Shown here: positions 48,600-60,322 of the stretch, one piece after another
How positions within the stretch are numbered: the stretch's first letter is position 1
Layout of the letters: each line of letters opens with the position of its first letter
Origin: Pratylenchus scribneri
Lineage: Eukaryota; Nematoda; Chromadorea; Rhabditida; Pratylenchidae
Assembly: GCA_030063045.1 (NCBI GenBank)
Contig: JAQSEB010000145.1
Coordinates: 1,364,001 to 1,428,000, forward strand
Length of the DNA: 64,000 nucleotides
Direction: 5' to 3'
Translations under genes and position numbers: made by a program
The notes under the pieces: model-generated
Database searches by the model: none
What the model saw: the letters and a program-made list of their open reading frames with translations, nothing else
What the model was told of the DNA's origin: nothing

Positions 48600-49045
48600 T
48601 TTTGTGAAAATACATTTTTATTCCGCCTACTAAAAACACATTTTAATTCAGCCTGGTGAAAACACATTTTTATTCCGCCTACTAAAAACATATTTTAATT
48701 CAACCTGGTGAAAACACATTTTTATTCCGCCTACTAAAAACACATTTTAATTCAGCCTGGTGAAAACACATTTTTATTCCACCTACTAAAAACATATTTT
48801 AATTCAACCTGGTGAAAACACATTTTTATTCCGCCTATTAAAAACACATTTTTATTCTGCCTACTAAAAACACATTTTAATTCAGCCTCTGATGAAAACA
48901 CATTTTTATTCAGCCTCTGGTGAAAACACATTTTAATCAGCCTACTAAAACACATTTTAATTCAGCCTCTGATGAAAACACATTTTTATTCCGCCTACTA
49001 AAAACACATTTTAATCAGCCTACTAAAACACATTTTAATTCCGCC
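48600..49045. repeat. Minisatellite of CACATTTTAATTCAGCCT units
   Basis: About sixteen alternating units, of the form GCCTACTAAAAACACATTTT and GCCTGGTGAAAACACATTTT, forming a higher-order period of roughly 52 bp that breaks down at the right. It lies in the gap between divergently transcribed genes. The minus open frame here is only the repeat translated. Confidence 0.9.
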
Positions 49046-49828
49046 CAATTGCTCTCAAATTCCCTCAAATTTTGTTTTATTCCATGATTCGAATTTTTTA
49101 TTATTAAATTCTGTTTTTGCATTTAAAATTTTATTATTAAATCATTTTTTTATTTTTTTTATGATTCATCTTTTCATTTTTCCCACAAATTCAAAACATT
49201 TCTAAATCGGATAAAAAGGATTAGCAACAACAAAGAAAAATGTAGAAGAAATTGTTTTTATTTGGTGAAATTGGAAGAATAAAGATGTCAGAATTTTATT
49301 TGTAAAAGTAAATTAAAATTCGTCATCCATTTGTTCACAATAAAATGTGAAAAAAATAGAAAATAGAAAGTATTTGAATATTTTTTTGGTTAACAAAGAC
49401 ACAAAGCCGTCCATTTGGCCTAGAAAATATCTCACAAACTAAAACGATAGAGAATTTTATGGCACAAAATAGAGAAAATGATGAAAAGCCACAAACAAAT
49501 TTCATTCGGTTTTCTTCCATGGGTTTTGGCCTATAAAAGTGGGCAAAATTGTCGTTCAAATTCACATTTCATTGTTATTTTTAACTTAATATTAAATTTT
49601 TTAAATTATTTATTCTATAATTTTGGTCCTAAATTCCAAGAAGCCATTATTAAATTATCCAATTTTAAAATTCCAATGATTTTAATCTTCATTTACTGAA
49701 TGAGAATTGACTCATAAAAATTAAAATTGTTTTCAAAATTTATATTTTTTCCCTCCAGAAAATCCTTAAACAAAATTCCTTTAACCAAATTTCCCCGAAT
49801 TTTATCAAAAGTGCGAAAGACAACAAAA
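49046..49828. other. Intergenic stretch 5' of the small plus-strand gene
   Basis: AT-rich. No further gene is seen on either strand; the region should include the promoter of the 49829 gene, but no motif stands out. Confidence 0.5.
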
Positions 49829-50183
49829 ATGGATCCAATCAACGCCGCAAAGCCAAATGAAGGTGGGAATTTTTGATTTAAGAAAATATTCCAAAAATTC
49901 AATCATTATTGAATTTAGGTGCATCTGAATCTGAAGTGAAAGGCACTTTGGATGTCGTCGACTCCGGTGAAATTGGCAGCACTGCTGGCAATGAAGGTAA
50001 TTAAATTATTTGTTTTTAAATATTTTCTGATCAAATTTTAAATTATATTTATTTTAAGCAACTCGACATGTGCCCACTAGTGGATGTTGCGGTCGACCTG
50101 CTGTGCCCAGTGCACCGCCGGCTGCTGTTTGCGGCATCATTCGTTCGGACAAATTTGATGAGGAAGGATGCAATTGCGGCTGA
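49829..50183 (+). CDS. 78-residue protein with Cys-rich tail, unrecognised
   Basis: Three exons, 49829-49862, 49919-49996 and 50059-50183, joined in frame by GT-AG introns of 56 and 62 bp. The start ATG follows CAACAAAA and gives MDPINAAKPNEG. The first half is acidic and small-residue-rich (SEVKGTLDVVDSGEIGS). The second half has five cysteines in the pattern CC-x12-C, then C-x-C at the end (GCNCG). No signal peptide, membrane span or known domain is visible. The base composition of the exons (balanced G and C against AT-rich introns) and clean splice sites argue that it is a real gene. A metal-binding or redox tail is possible but is only a guess. Confidence 0.7.
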
Positions 50184-50478
50184 ATTCAATGCAATTTCCT
50201 GCTGGGAATGAAAGAATTGACCACGGAATTAAAGAATGATCATTGATTTAAAATAAAATTGCAATTTTATTATTGCTCATATTCACTTTCTTTCAATTGA
50301 TAAAATAATCTAAACAATTTTTTTCCGTAATAAATATTATTCATTTAACATCCGCAGCTGTCACCAATTTTTTCCCTTCATATTTCCCTTTTCTTTTCGT
50401 CATCTGCACTGCGCAATTTGTTGTTATTGAGTATTGACTGTTCTCCATAGAAAATTTCCCAGCCTATTTTCCTCTTTT

Positions 50479-50486
50479 TATATAAG
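50479..50486 (+). promoter_or_regulatory. TATA box of the candidate Pol III RNA
   Basis: TATATAAG, about 30 bp before the inferred RNA start, the spacing known for Pol III type 3 promoters. Confidence 0.45.
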
Positions 50487-50507
50487 CGTTTCCTTTTTCC
50501 AATTTCC

Positions 50508-50657
50508 CCACGGGGTTGTTTGACTGACGCCGTTTCCCTTCCCAGTTGAGTGTCAGCTCTTTCGGGGCGTTTTGCATGTTAATGTCGTACGTTTTAAACG
50601 TCCTCAACTGTGGTTGGTGGCATTCGGTTGGAGTCGGTCTAAATCCCTTCATTTTTT
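50508..50657 (+). ncRNA. Candidate structured Pol III RNA of about 145 nt
   Basis: A GC-rich segment of about 140 nt inside AT-rich intergenic DNA, with a TATA box 30 bp upstream and a TTTTTT run at 50652-50657. The ends pair: GACTGAC at 50522-50528 with GTCGGTC at 50633-50639, extended by TTT/AAA after one bulged base. Inside, CAGTTGAG (50543-50550) pairs perfectly with CTCAACTG (50603-50610), and ACGTTTTAAACGT can form a small hairpin. The layout resembles Pol III stem RNAs such as Y or stem-bulge RNAs, but no class-defining sequence was recognised. A 62-codon minus frame overlaps it and is taken as chance. Confidence 0.45.
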
Positions 50658-50884
50658 CGCGAATAATAATTTTTTAAAAATAAAACATTAAAAAATTGTA
50701 AAAAAAGTTGCCATGAAATTCCCCAATTTTTGCGAATAATAATAATTTATTTAAAAAATCCGCTTATTAAAAGTTGTAGACCATTGGGTTTTGGATGTTA
50801 TGATTTGAATTAATATATGAACGATTAAAAAAATTTGCTTTGGTCGCTATCTTGATTTAAAAGAATTCTACTAAGAAAAATTAG

Positions 50885-51000
50885 ATTGGATTAACTAATA
50901 AGAAAAATGTGTTTTCGATTAGCTCAGAAAAATGCGTTTTCGATTGACTAAGAAAAACTTGTTTTCGATTGACTAAGAAATATGTTTTTCGATTACAAAT
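50885..51000. repeat. 26-bp tandem repeat, about four units
   Basis: Unit TGTTTTCGATTGACTAAGAA with small variants. Confidence 0.75.
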
Positions 51001-52891
51001 CTGAATCTATTGGCAAATTATACATAATTCTGTATAATTGAAATTTTAAATAAATTTGCAATTTTCTATAAATTAAAATTGTTTTTAAAATTATATAAAC
51101 AAATTTAAATGAATTCCAGATTTATCATTTTTTACAGTTTTCTTTGCCTGCAATTTTCCTAATTTAGCCAGTCGCTTTTGCAATCAGCGCCTTGCTAACT
51201 GAAATTCCTATAATTCGTTATGCTAGGCAACCCGCAATTTTGTTACCAGCCTTTTCACATTGACCAATTCCCTTTGCAATTTTCTATTTATTGGACCTTA
51301 TCGAGAGTTCACCCTTCGAATTTTCTGTTGGAAAAAAACCAGAAACTAATAGAAAATTGCCGGAATTGAAAACCACTCAAGTGCCTGATCATATGTCGTC
51401 GAATGCCAATAATAAAATTACATCAAAAATTCAATTATCAGTGTGCAAAATGAATAATAATTAATAATAAAATTTTAAATGTTTTTCAATCCATTCAAAT
51501 TATATTTACTCCATTTTCCAATATTTTTATTATTTCCAAGAAAAATTTGAATTTTTCCTTGACAAAGTCCAAAGAACACATTTTTTTTCAAAAATAAGAA
51601 GATTGGCCGAATTGCTGGGGGCAATTCATTTTTCCATTTTTGATTATTCATCAAAGGCAAAATTGATGGACAAAAGTGAATAAAAATGTAAAAAAGATTG
51701 GATCGGGGCAAAATTTGTGGAAAGGGGAATAGGAAAAGGTAAAGGGGCAAAAAAAAGTGAAAACGACGTGAAAATATCCGAAGGGGAACATTGATTTGTG
51801 AATGGGGAACAAAATTGGACGAGGATCGCGGACGGACGACGAAGGACGGACGGATGATGAACTGGGAAGGACGGACTAGGCAAATATGGAGATGAAAATG
51901 TGTTCATTCACCATTCATTTACAAAAAATAATCAACGACTCCAATATGGAAATTGAGTTCATTTTTCCTTGCCTAGGGGAAATTTTATCTCCATCATTTT
52001 TTAATCTGAGAATGTAATTAAATTTCCATTATCTGAATCTCAAATTTGCCTTTCCGCTATTAAAAATTCATTATAAATATAGGCAATTTTTTTATTTTAA
52101 AATTATTCTTCATTCAATCCCCAGTGCAGTCCTCACATCAGATCAACAGTATTCAAATCCCCAATCTTACCCACTCAAAAATGCCCTTCGACTCCTTTAC
52201 ATTTTCTTTGTAATAGTTGGCAAAATCTTACCATTTCCACTGAAAAATGCCCTTGGCCCTCCTTTTAGATTTTTATGAAAAACAATTCTTACCAAAGTTT
52301 GTAAGAATCAAAAATCTGAGTGAGCTCAGAATTGTGCTCAGCTCATCCATTTACCCTTATATAATCGGTCTCTAATTCGTTAACTTTTTCTGCACATATC
52401 CATATGCACTCTTTTCCTAAACAATTTTCTTTTGTACCTTACTTAGGAAATACTACCGAACTTGGCTACCAATTTTATTGGTATTTTCCACCAAAGCATT
52501 ATTATCTATACTATCATTTTAAACTATAGGCTTCTAATTCAGGTCCAACTTTTCATAAATATTTATTTTCCTTATATTTTTCCTTTCGGAGCCATTATCT
52601 ATTTAATTTCAATCTAAGGGCCATTTTATCAATTCTTTTTAGAATTTTGGATTTAAAAAAATGATAATAAAATTAATTTACAAACGAATATATGGGTTTT
52701 CTTCGATTTTTAAAGAATTTATTTTAATGCCAGTTTTCCGATTTAGGAAAAATTTTCATGTAAACCCTAATATTTAAGCCCACTCCAAAATTGAACTTCA
52801 ACCTCCTACCCCCTCACAAAATTAAATATTGATTTTCAGAACAAAATTTAATAAATTTTAAGGAATTTCATTTTTGACTGTGAATTCGAAA
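51001..52891. other. Intergenic stretch upstream of the topoisomerase-like gene
   Basis: AT-rich. Open frames near 51475-51907 on the minus strand are Ser/Pro/Phe-rich with no domain. No RNA gene or repeat was recognised. The start of the 52892 gene may be trans-spliced or have a non-coding leader here. Confidence 0.45.
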
Positions 52892-55800
52892 ATGAATGAA
52901 AATTTCGACCAAAATTCGGGTGATGAACATTCAGCCGACAACCTTCAAGGCAACCATCATCGTGAGCAAAATGGCAAAGAACATCAACGACAACATTTTT
53001 CACCATCGGATCCAATGGCTCGGAATCGGAACATCAATGGCAACAACAATGGAATGTCGACGCCCACATCCTCGAGAAATGCTCCATCTTCATCATTGGC
53101 ATCTGCTGCAGGCAAAACAAACAACAAAGGCAATGTTCAACAAAATGCTTTGTTGAAATTGAAAGTGAATGTAAGTAATGGGAATTGGGTAATTTTGGAT
53201 AAAAATTTGCAAATATTGTGAAATTTAAAAAACGTTTTTTCCTAAATTTAATTAATTTTGATATAAAATATATTTTTTATTCCATTCATTTTGGTTAGAA
53301 AATCATCTTATTTTCTCCAGCAGAAAATATTTAAAATAGTTTATTTCCTTCATTTTTGGACAATTTCAACATTAGAAAATCTCAATAAAATATTTAAAAT
53401 AATTTTATAGCCTTCATTTTTGAGCAATTTTTTCAACATTAGAAAAATAATCTTTTTACCATAAAATATTCAAAAAAATATTCATTAATTGTGATACAAT
53501 TTTTAAGAAAATCATCCTCATTAAATAAAAAATATACAAAATTAAAATATAATTTTTCTTCCATTTTAATTAACATTATTTTTCCTTTTCCATTAAAATT
53601 TCCAAATTATTCCAATAGAAATGAGCTAAAAATTTAATTAATTTAAATTCCCAAAAATTTGTTAAATATTTCTAAATGATTTTTTAACTAATTCTCATTC
53701 CCTCATTTTTCAGCAGCAGAAAAAGAAATCGCCAAAAGTAGAAGAAATGCGTGAAAACCTTCGAGAAATGATGAAAAAGCCGCCGCCTCCATTGCCAAAA
53801 ATGCCAGCAGCCTCATCATCTTCATCTTCCACTCATCATCAACAACAGCAAAAGTGGAATCAGCAAATTGGTGAAGAAGAAATGTTGAAGGCGCTGAAAT
53901 GTTTGTTGGAAAATCTTCGAACTAAAAAGGCAAAACAAGAGGCCAATGTGGATGGCGAATATGATGTGAGTAGATTTTGGATGGATGAGTTTTGGGCCAT
54001 AGATTTTGCCAATTCTTTAATCCAGCAGTTTTGAATAAATTATGATCATTATGAACCACAATTAACTGAAATTTATAATTTTTTAGTAATTTTCTGTTGA
54101 TCATTAGAAAAAAAAAACTTTGGCATGTAAAAATCCCATAATATTTTCTTTTTCGAATTTATGTTATTTAAAACTTAATATTTTTTAAGTGTTTTCAAAA
54201 TAAAATTGAATAGTCAACAATTGGAGCTTGTAATTCCACCAGAAATAATCCTAATTTGTTTATTAAATGCCGTATTAACCTTATTAGTCTATTATGGGTT
54301 TTGGGCGGGTCAAGATTTACTTATTTTGATCGATAAATTAATAAATTAATTTTGTAAAAAATTAAATTAAATTTGGCCACCTCTGAATTTTTTTCAAAAA
54401 TAAATTTATAATTTAATTAAATTAATAAAAATTTCTTCCTTAATTAAGGTTGTTTGCCGCCTATGCAGCATTAAAACCATTGGTGACGAGAAAATTCTGG
54501 TCAAACATGAAGATGGACCCTTCAATGATGTGGACAAACCATTTGGCGATAATCGACTGCAGGCATTGAAGGTGAAATCCTATTTAGAAATTATTAATTA
54601 ATTTCTTAAATAAGCAGGCATACGCTGGAATTGGGGACAGATCAATTCCAAAAGAAATGATTTATCCACCTGCTCCTTTGAATATGATCAGTTTGTTGCA
54701 ATTTTGCAGGTGGAAAAAATTAAATTATAATTAAATTTTGAAAATAATTAAATAATTTTAATTAATAAAATTTGGAAAAAATTTAAAAAATAATTTTATT
54801 TGAAATTTGGAAAAAATTAAATAATAATTCTATTTGAAATTTGGAAAAAAATTACTAGTAAATAATATTTTTTAAATATTAAGATTACAAAAAAAATTAA
54901 ATAATAATTTTTTTAATTTGCAAATAAATAAATTTATTAATTTTTATATTAATTCTCATTTCCAGTGAGGATCCATCTTTGGAGTTGGAGCCAACCGAGG
55001 CCATGGAAATTGCCACAAAATTGCACGACAAAGGCTTCATCACAAATCCAAGAACATTGGCCAACAAATTTGTGAAAGGATTTCCATCAGATGGTGGGTT
55101 GAAAAAATTTTAATTTTTAATTTTTTTGGTAAAATTTAATGAATAAGTGAATAATAATTAAATTATTGGAAAATTCAATAAGCATTGATTTTAGAAAATA
55201 AATCAGCTTAAATTTTTAAAAATTTTTAATATTTTGAATTTTTAGAATTAGACTACAATTCAAATTCTAATAATCCGAAACGAGCTTAAAAAATTTTTGA
55301 AATTTTGAAATTTTTTATTATTTTAAAGTCATAATTAAAATTCTAACAGTTTAAAACCAGTTAAAAATTTTTTTTAAATATTTTAGAATTTTTGTATTTC
55401 GGCAAGAACTCAAATTCCAACAGTTCAAAATCTAAAAAGTTTAATTTAAATATTTTAAATTTTTTGATTTAGGTCACATTTCAAATTCTAATAGTTCAAA
55501 ACCAGCTTAAAAATTTAATTTTTTATAAAATTTTTTCAATAAAAATAATTTATTTATTATTTTATTCAAATTATTTTTTACTTTAAGATCGTATCAAGCA
55601 GGTGATAAAGCAAATGGACGAAATTTGTGGTGCAGAAGGCCGAATTGATGCGCAGGTAGAAAAGGTCAGATTCAATTGGGAATTAATATTTATTTTGTTT
55701 TTCAGATTTATTTGAGCCATTGGAGGCCTTGGAATGCAAGAAATTCACAACAACGGGCGAATCAAGCAACAACAGTGGATGCCAATGAGGCCGTACCAAT

Positions 55801-58800
55801 TCAACCAAATTTATTGGGACAATTAAATTTGGATGAGAAAAGAACATTGGAAGGTGGAAAAATAAATAAATCTTTTAAAAATGAATTAATTTTTTATTTA
55901 ATTAAATTTAAAAATGAATTAATTTTATTTAAATTAATTAACAAATAAATTAATTTTGTTTAAATTAATCAAAAAATGAAATAATTTTATAAATATTTAA
56001 GGCAAGGAAAAGGCAATGTATTTGTTGATTTGCCGTCATTTTTTGGCCACATTCCATTTGCCCTATAAAATGTTCAACCACAAATTCATGTGGGTCTAAT
56101 ATTAAATTAATTAATTTAAAAATTGTTTTTAGCTTCGAAATTGGGACGGAAAAATTCAAATATGAATGCAAAGTTTTGGATGCATCCGGCTGCAATTTGG
56201 TCAAAATTTTCCCCCATTTGAAACGAAAAGGCAGCCTTGAGAAATTGCCCAATGTTTTGCAACACAAACTTCAAGAATTCAAATACATTGTCAGGTGAAA
56301 ATTTATTTAAATTGAGAAATTAAAAATTTAAATGTTTGAAATTTTTTTTATTAAAATTGCATTTTTAAAGATGAAAAATTTGTTGAGAAAAAATAATAAT
56401 TATTAAAATTTTTTAAAATATTATCAAAATCAAATTTGAGAAATTTTTCGGATATTTTTTTAATGCAATCGATTCAAAAGTGAATTCAGCCAAAAAATAA
56501 AATTTTTATTTTTTAGCCAAAATTATTCTTTAAAATTATATATTTTTTTGTTATTTTTCACTAACAATATTGATTATGAGAAATCTTATATTAATTAATG
56601 AATTTAATAAAAAAAATAAATATTTTTGAATTTGTTGAAATTGTTTAAAAATTTAAAAAAAATTATTTTTAGCGATGTGGACAAATGCATAATTGCGGAT
56701 GACAATGACAATAGCCCGGTTCATGGCATGACTCAATCGGAATTCATTGGATCGCTTGCCGAAAATGATTGCTGTGTTTGGCAAATCCCTCAAATGTTCA
56801 AAAAGTTGAAAGAGAAAAAATTGATCACCGTAAGATTTCAATTTTTCAAATAATTTAAAAAATAAATTTATACAAAATAATAATTTTAATTAAAAAAAAT
56901 AAATAATTTTTTTTTCCAAACAGATGGTTGGACAATTGATCACATTGAGTTCGGAGGGCATGAACAAAATTACCGACCAAATCGAATTGGACGAAGATGA
57001 AGATGTTGATGAAGATGATATCATTGAAGATGATATGGTTGAGAATAGCGATGAGGTGGACAGTATTCTGGCTGAGGCAAATTCATTCATGGAGGAACAA
57101 AGAGCTGCCGAAAGTGATTCCAATGATGAAGGTGAGAAATTAAAATTAAAAATGGGCAATTTTAATGTTTAAAATTGGGAGGAATTATAAAATTTTAATT
57201 TTTTCATTTATTTTATTAAAAAAACCCAAATTAATTTTAAAGATTAATAATTTAATTTACAGCCGACTTCGAGCGAAGCCGTTCACGCCAACGCAGTGGC
57301 GGACGAAATGCTTCACCGATGCCAACTTCAACAGATCGCTTCACTCGTGCAAGGACAATGCCCACTTCCATTTTGCGCAATCGCCAACCGAGACAATTGC
57401 CAGAAAGATTGGGAAAGCGGGTTCAATTCGAAAACCAATTGGCAAGACGCAGCCGAAGCCGTGATCCGGAAGAACGAGCAACAAATCGATACAATCATGG
57501 TAAATTTATTGAAAATTAAACAATATTTGAAATAAAAATTCTTTGAAAAATCAATTTAAATTTTTGAAAAATTAATAATTCAGAACAAATAAAAAAAAAA
57601 TTTCTTTATTGCAAAAAACATTCTGATTTGTTTTTTTTGAATTGCAAAAAAAACACAAATTCTGATATGTAAAAAAACACAAAAATACAAATTCTGATTT
57701 GTAAATGAAAACACAAAAACAGAATTTCGGATTTGTAAAAACACAAAAATACAAATTCTTATTTGTAAATGAAAACACAAAAACACAAATTCTGATGTGT
57801 AAAAAAACACAAAAATACAAATTCTGATTTGTAAATGAAAACACAAAAACAGAATTTCCGATTTGTAAAAACACAAATTCTGATTTGTTAAAACACAAAT
57901 TCTGATTTGCAAAGAAAAACACAATTTCTAATTTACAAAAACACAATTTCCAATTTACAAAAACAATTTTCTTTATTAAAAAAATATAGGTAAAAACACA
58001 AATTATAAATTTTAAAAAATACAAATTTTACTAATAATATTAATAAATAAATTCAAAAAATGTATATGAAATCACCAATAAAAATTATTAAAATTTATTT
58101 CTTCCACAGATCTGCCAACGCCATTCCTACCACGAAGGCCATACAACTTGCGAAGTGGGGTCCGAATTGAAAATGCAAATGCAGGAGCCGAACAAAATGG
58201 AAATCGTTTGGCAAGAAATGTGAATGCATTCGATCCAGCAAAATACAAAACGGCAATTTGCAAGGTCCTTAATTAATTTAAAATGGGAATTTTTGAATGA
58301 ATTTTAGTTCTAAGTATATTTAAACTTGTATAATATTTATCCAAATATCAATCAGAAATAATTCTATTAATTTCAAATAAAAATATTCTTCAGTTTTGGC
58401 TTGCTTTCCAATCATGTGACTTAGGAGAGCAATGCAATTTTGCCCATGGCCAGGAGGAGCTTCGAAATTTGAATGATTCTTTGGAAGAGGTCTGATTCTT
58501 CATTAATTTTAATAATTAAAATAAATTATTATTAAATGATTTTAAAAAAAAAAAAGAAAAAATTAAATTTTTTCCAGTCGGCTCCTTCCACTCGTCCACC
58601 TTTCCGTGGACTTCCACAAAATCGAAAACGTCCTTATCCACAGCAGGATTATGCCGATTGCAATTCCAATTGGCAATCACGACGAAATGATGGAAACGTG
58701 GACAACGGACGACGATTCAATGCAAACTATGAACAACATGATGAGCCAATTGCAAAACGTCCATATCGTTTGAATCCAGCAACACAACAAAATTTCCGAC

Positions 58801-59677
58801 CACCACCAATTCCTCAACAATATCGACAACAACAACCACAGGGGCCAATGACACGTTCGAGGGCAAGAGCACAGGATTTTGATGACAAAAATTGTGGCCA
58901 AAGTGGAAATTTGAATGGAAATGGCAGAGGGCAAAATGGACATGGCACTCAATATGGTGGCCAAAATGGCAATGACAGACCATCATATAGTGGACGAAAT
59001 GTGCGAGCGCCAACAACAAATTACCAATTGAATGACCAAGCACGAAATAAGCCATTCGGTAAATTTAAATTTTTAAAATTTTTTGTTGGGATTTTGGGTA
59101 AAATAATAGTTGATTGTTAGTCAAAATTGAATTTAATTAGGCCACAAATTTTTTTAAAATTTTTTCCTTTCAGTTCGCACAGAGAGAATGGGACAGCAAC
59201 AATTTCGCCGTATTCCACATGGCCAAAATGGTGAATTTAAAATTTAAAAAATTATTTTTGTTCTATATTTTAAAATTTTAATAAACGGAAAATAATGTCA
59301 AAAAATTTTTAAAATATTTTTTTTCGTTTATATGTAAATGAATAATTTGAGAAAATTTTTCCTTAAATCAAAAATAGTCATTTTAAAATTCAGTAAAATC
59401 TTTAAATATATTTTTCAAATTTTATATTTTCAAAATTTTAATAAACCAATAAATTGACTAATTAATTTTTCCCGTTTTTTAAGTTCATCCGGGACCATCA
59501 AATGGCTATGCTGCTCCACCACCTCCAACTCGACAAATTGGTCCAAAAGTTTACAAGGCCATATTGCCTCCGCAAAATGATCCACCAAGACAGCGAATGG
59601 GTGCACTGGCGCAAATGAATCGCCGCAATCAAAAAATGCAAAATGTGCAACAAGAAGGTCAATTTTTCCGCCGATGA
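52892..59677 (+). CDS. Topoisomerase III-like region (no catalytic Tyr) fused to a CCCH zinc finger
   Basis: About 974 residues in 17 exons: 52892-53170, 53714-53965, 54449-54571, 54618-54709, 54966-55093, 55588-55655, 55706-55853, 56002-56089, 56133-56294, 56673-56829, 56924-57131, 57263-57499, 58110-58264, 58394-58489, 58578-59058, 59174-59230, 59484-59677. All joins keep frame. Residues 1-177 are polar. About 178-500 follows type IA topoisomerase III: PPAPLNMISLLQFCSE, EAMEIATKLHDKGFITNPRT, YLLICRHFLATF and EKFKYECKVL. The active-site motif (family ISYPRT) has Asn276 for Tyr, and no Toprim domain is present. Then an acidic stretch, an Arg/Ser patch, and one CCCH finger: C698-x8-C707-x5-C713-x3-H717 after a YKTAIC lead. 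The tail is Arg/Gln/Gly-rich. A nucleic-acid-binding, non-cleaving protein is inferred. Confidence 0.82.
57615..57960. repeat. Minisatellite in intron 12 of the topoisomerase-like gene
   Basis: Irregular units of AATTCTGATTTGTAAA and ACACAAAAAC, about 34 bp or shorter at the right end. The minus frames across it are artefacts. Confidence 0.85.
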
Positions 59678-60322
59678 ATGATGAATTGAATTTATTTTTT
59701 GTCTGAAAATCTATTTATTCCCAATATTAATCATTTATTCAAATTTGTTTTCTTGATTTCATATAATAATAATAATTCAATTTTCATTAATTTAAATTTG
59801 TTTACGTTCAATTAATTTTGATTAGGATAATATTTAAATTATGCAATTAATTCCGAAAAATTTTTTTTATTATAATCCTTAATTTTAATCTTAATATTTG
59901 TTGTTGGTTCCAAATTCCATTTATTTATATAAAACATTCAGATTTCATTTTTCCGCTTGCTAATATTTTTTAACATTTAAGCCTTGTTCTGTTCAAATAT
60001 TTTATTTTATAACCGTCCCTTTTTCAATTATTTAATTGTTCTTAATTCCATTTAATAATAAGTATTTAATTTAATATTTTTCATCATTGAATAAAATTAT
60101 TTGTTGTTAATATTTGTAAATATTGGGTCTGAACTCTGAACCTTTGAAATTTAATTTAAAAAGTTTGGGAACACTAAATAACTAATAGGTTAGGTAAATA
60201 TATGCAAATATATTTATCGATTAAATCAAACATATGGAAAATATTCTTTTTTTTTCAAATTTATTCACAAATTTCATGGGTCAGTCAAATCAAATCCTTC
60301 AAAAATTAAAAAATCATAGGAT
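59678..60322. other. Convergent intergenic gap
   Basis: AT-rich 3' flank between two genes that read towards each other. AATAAA-type words are present on both strands; nothing else is recognised. Confidence 0.5.

Noticed and set aside
50464..50652. 62-codon minus open frame
   Set aside because: Overlaps the candidate Pol III RNA, has no domain, and its length is expected by chance in a GC-richer patch.
57572..58024. 150-codon minus frame rich in Cys, Phe and Val
   Set aside because: Minisatellite in an intron of the plus-strand topoisomerase-like gene.
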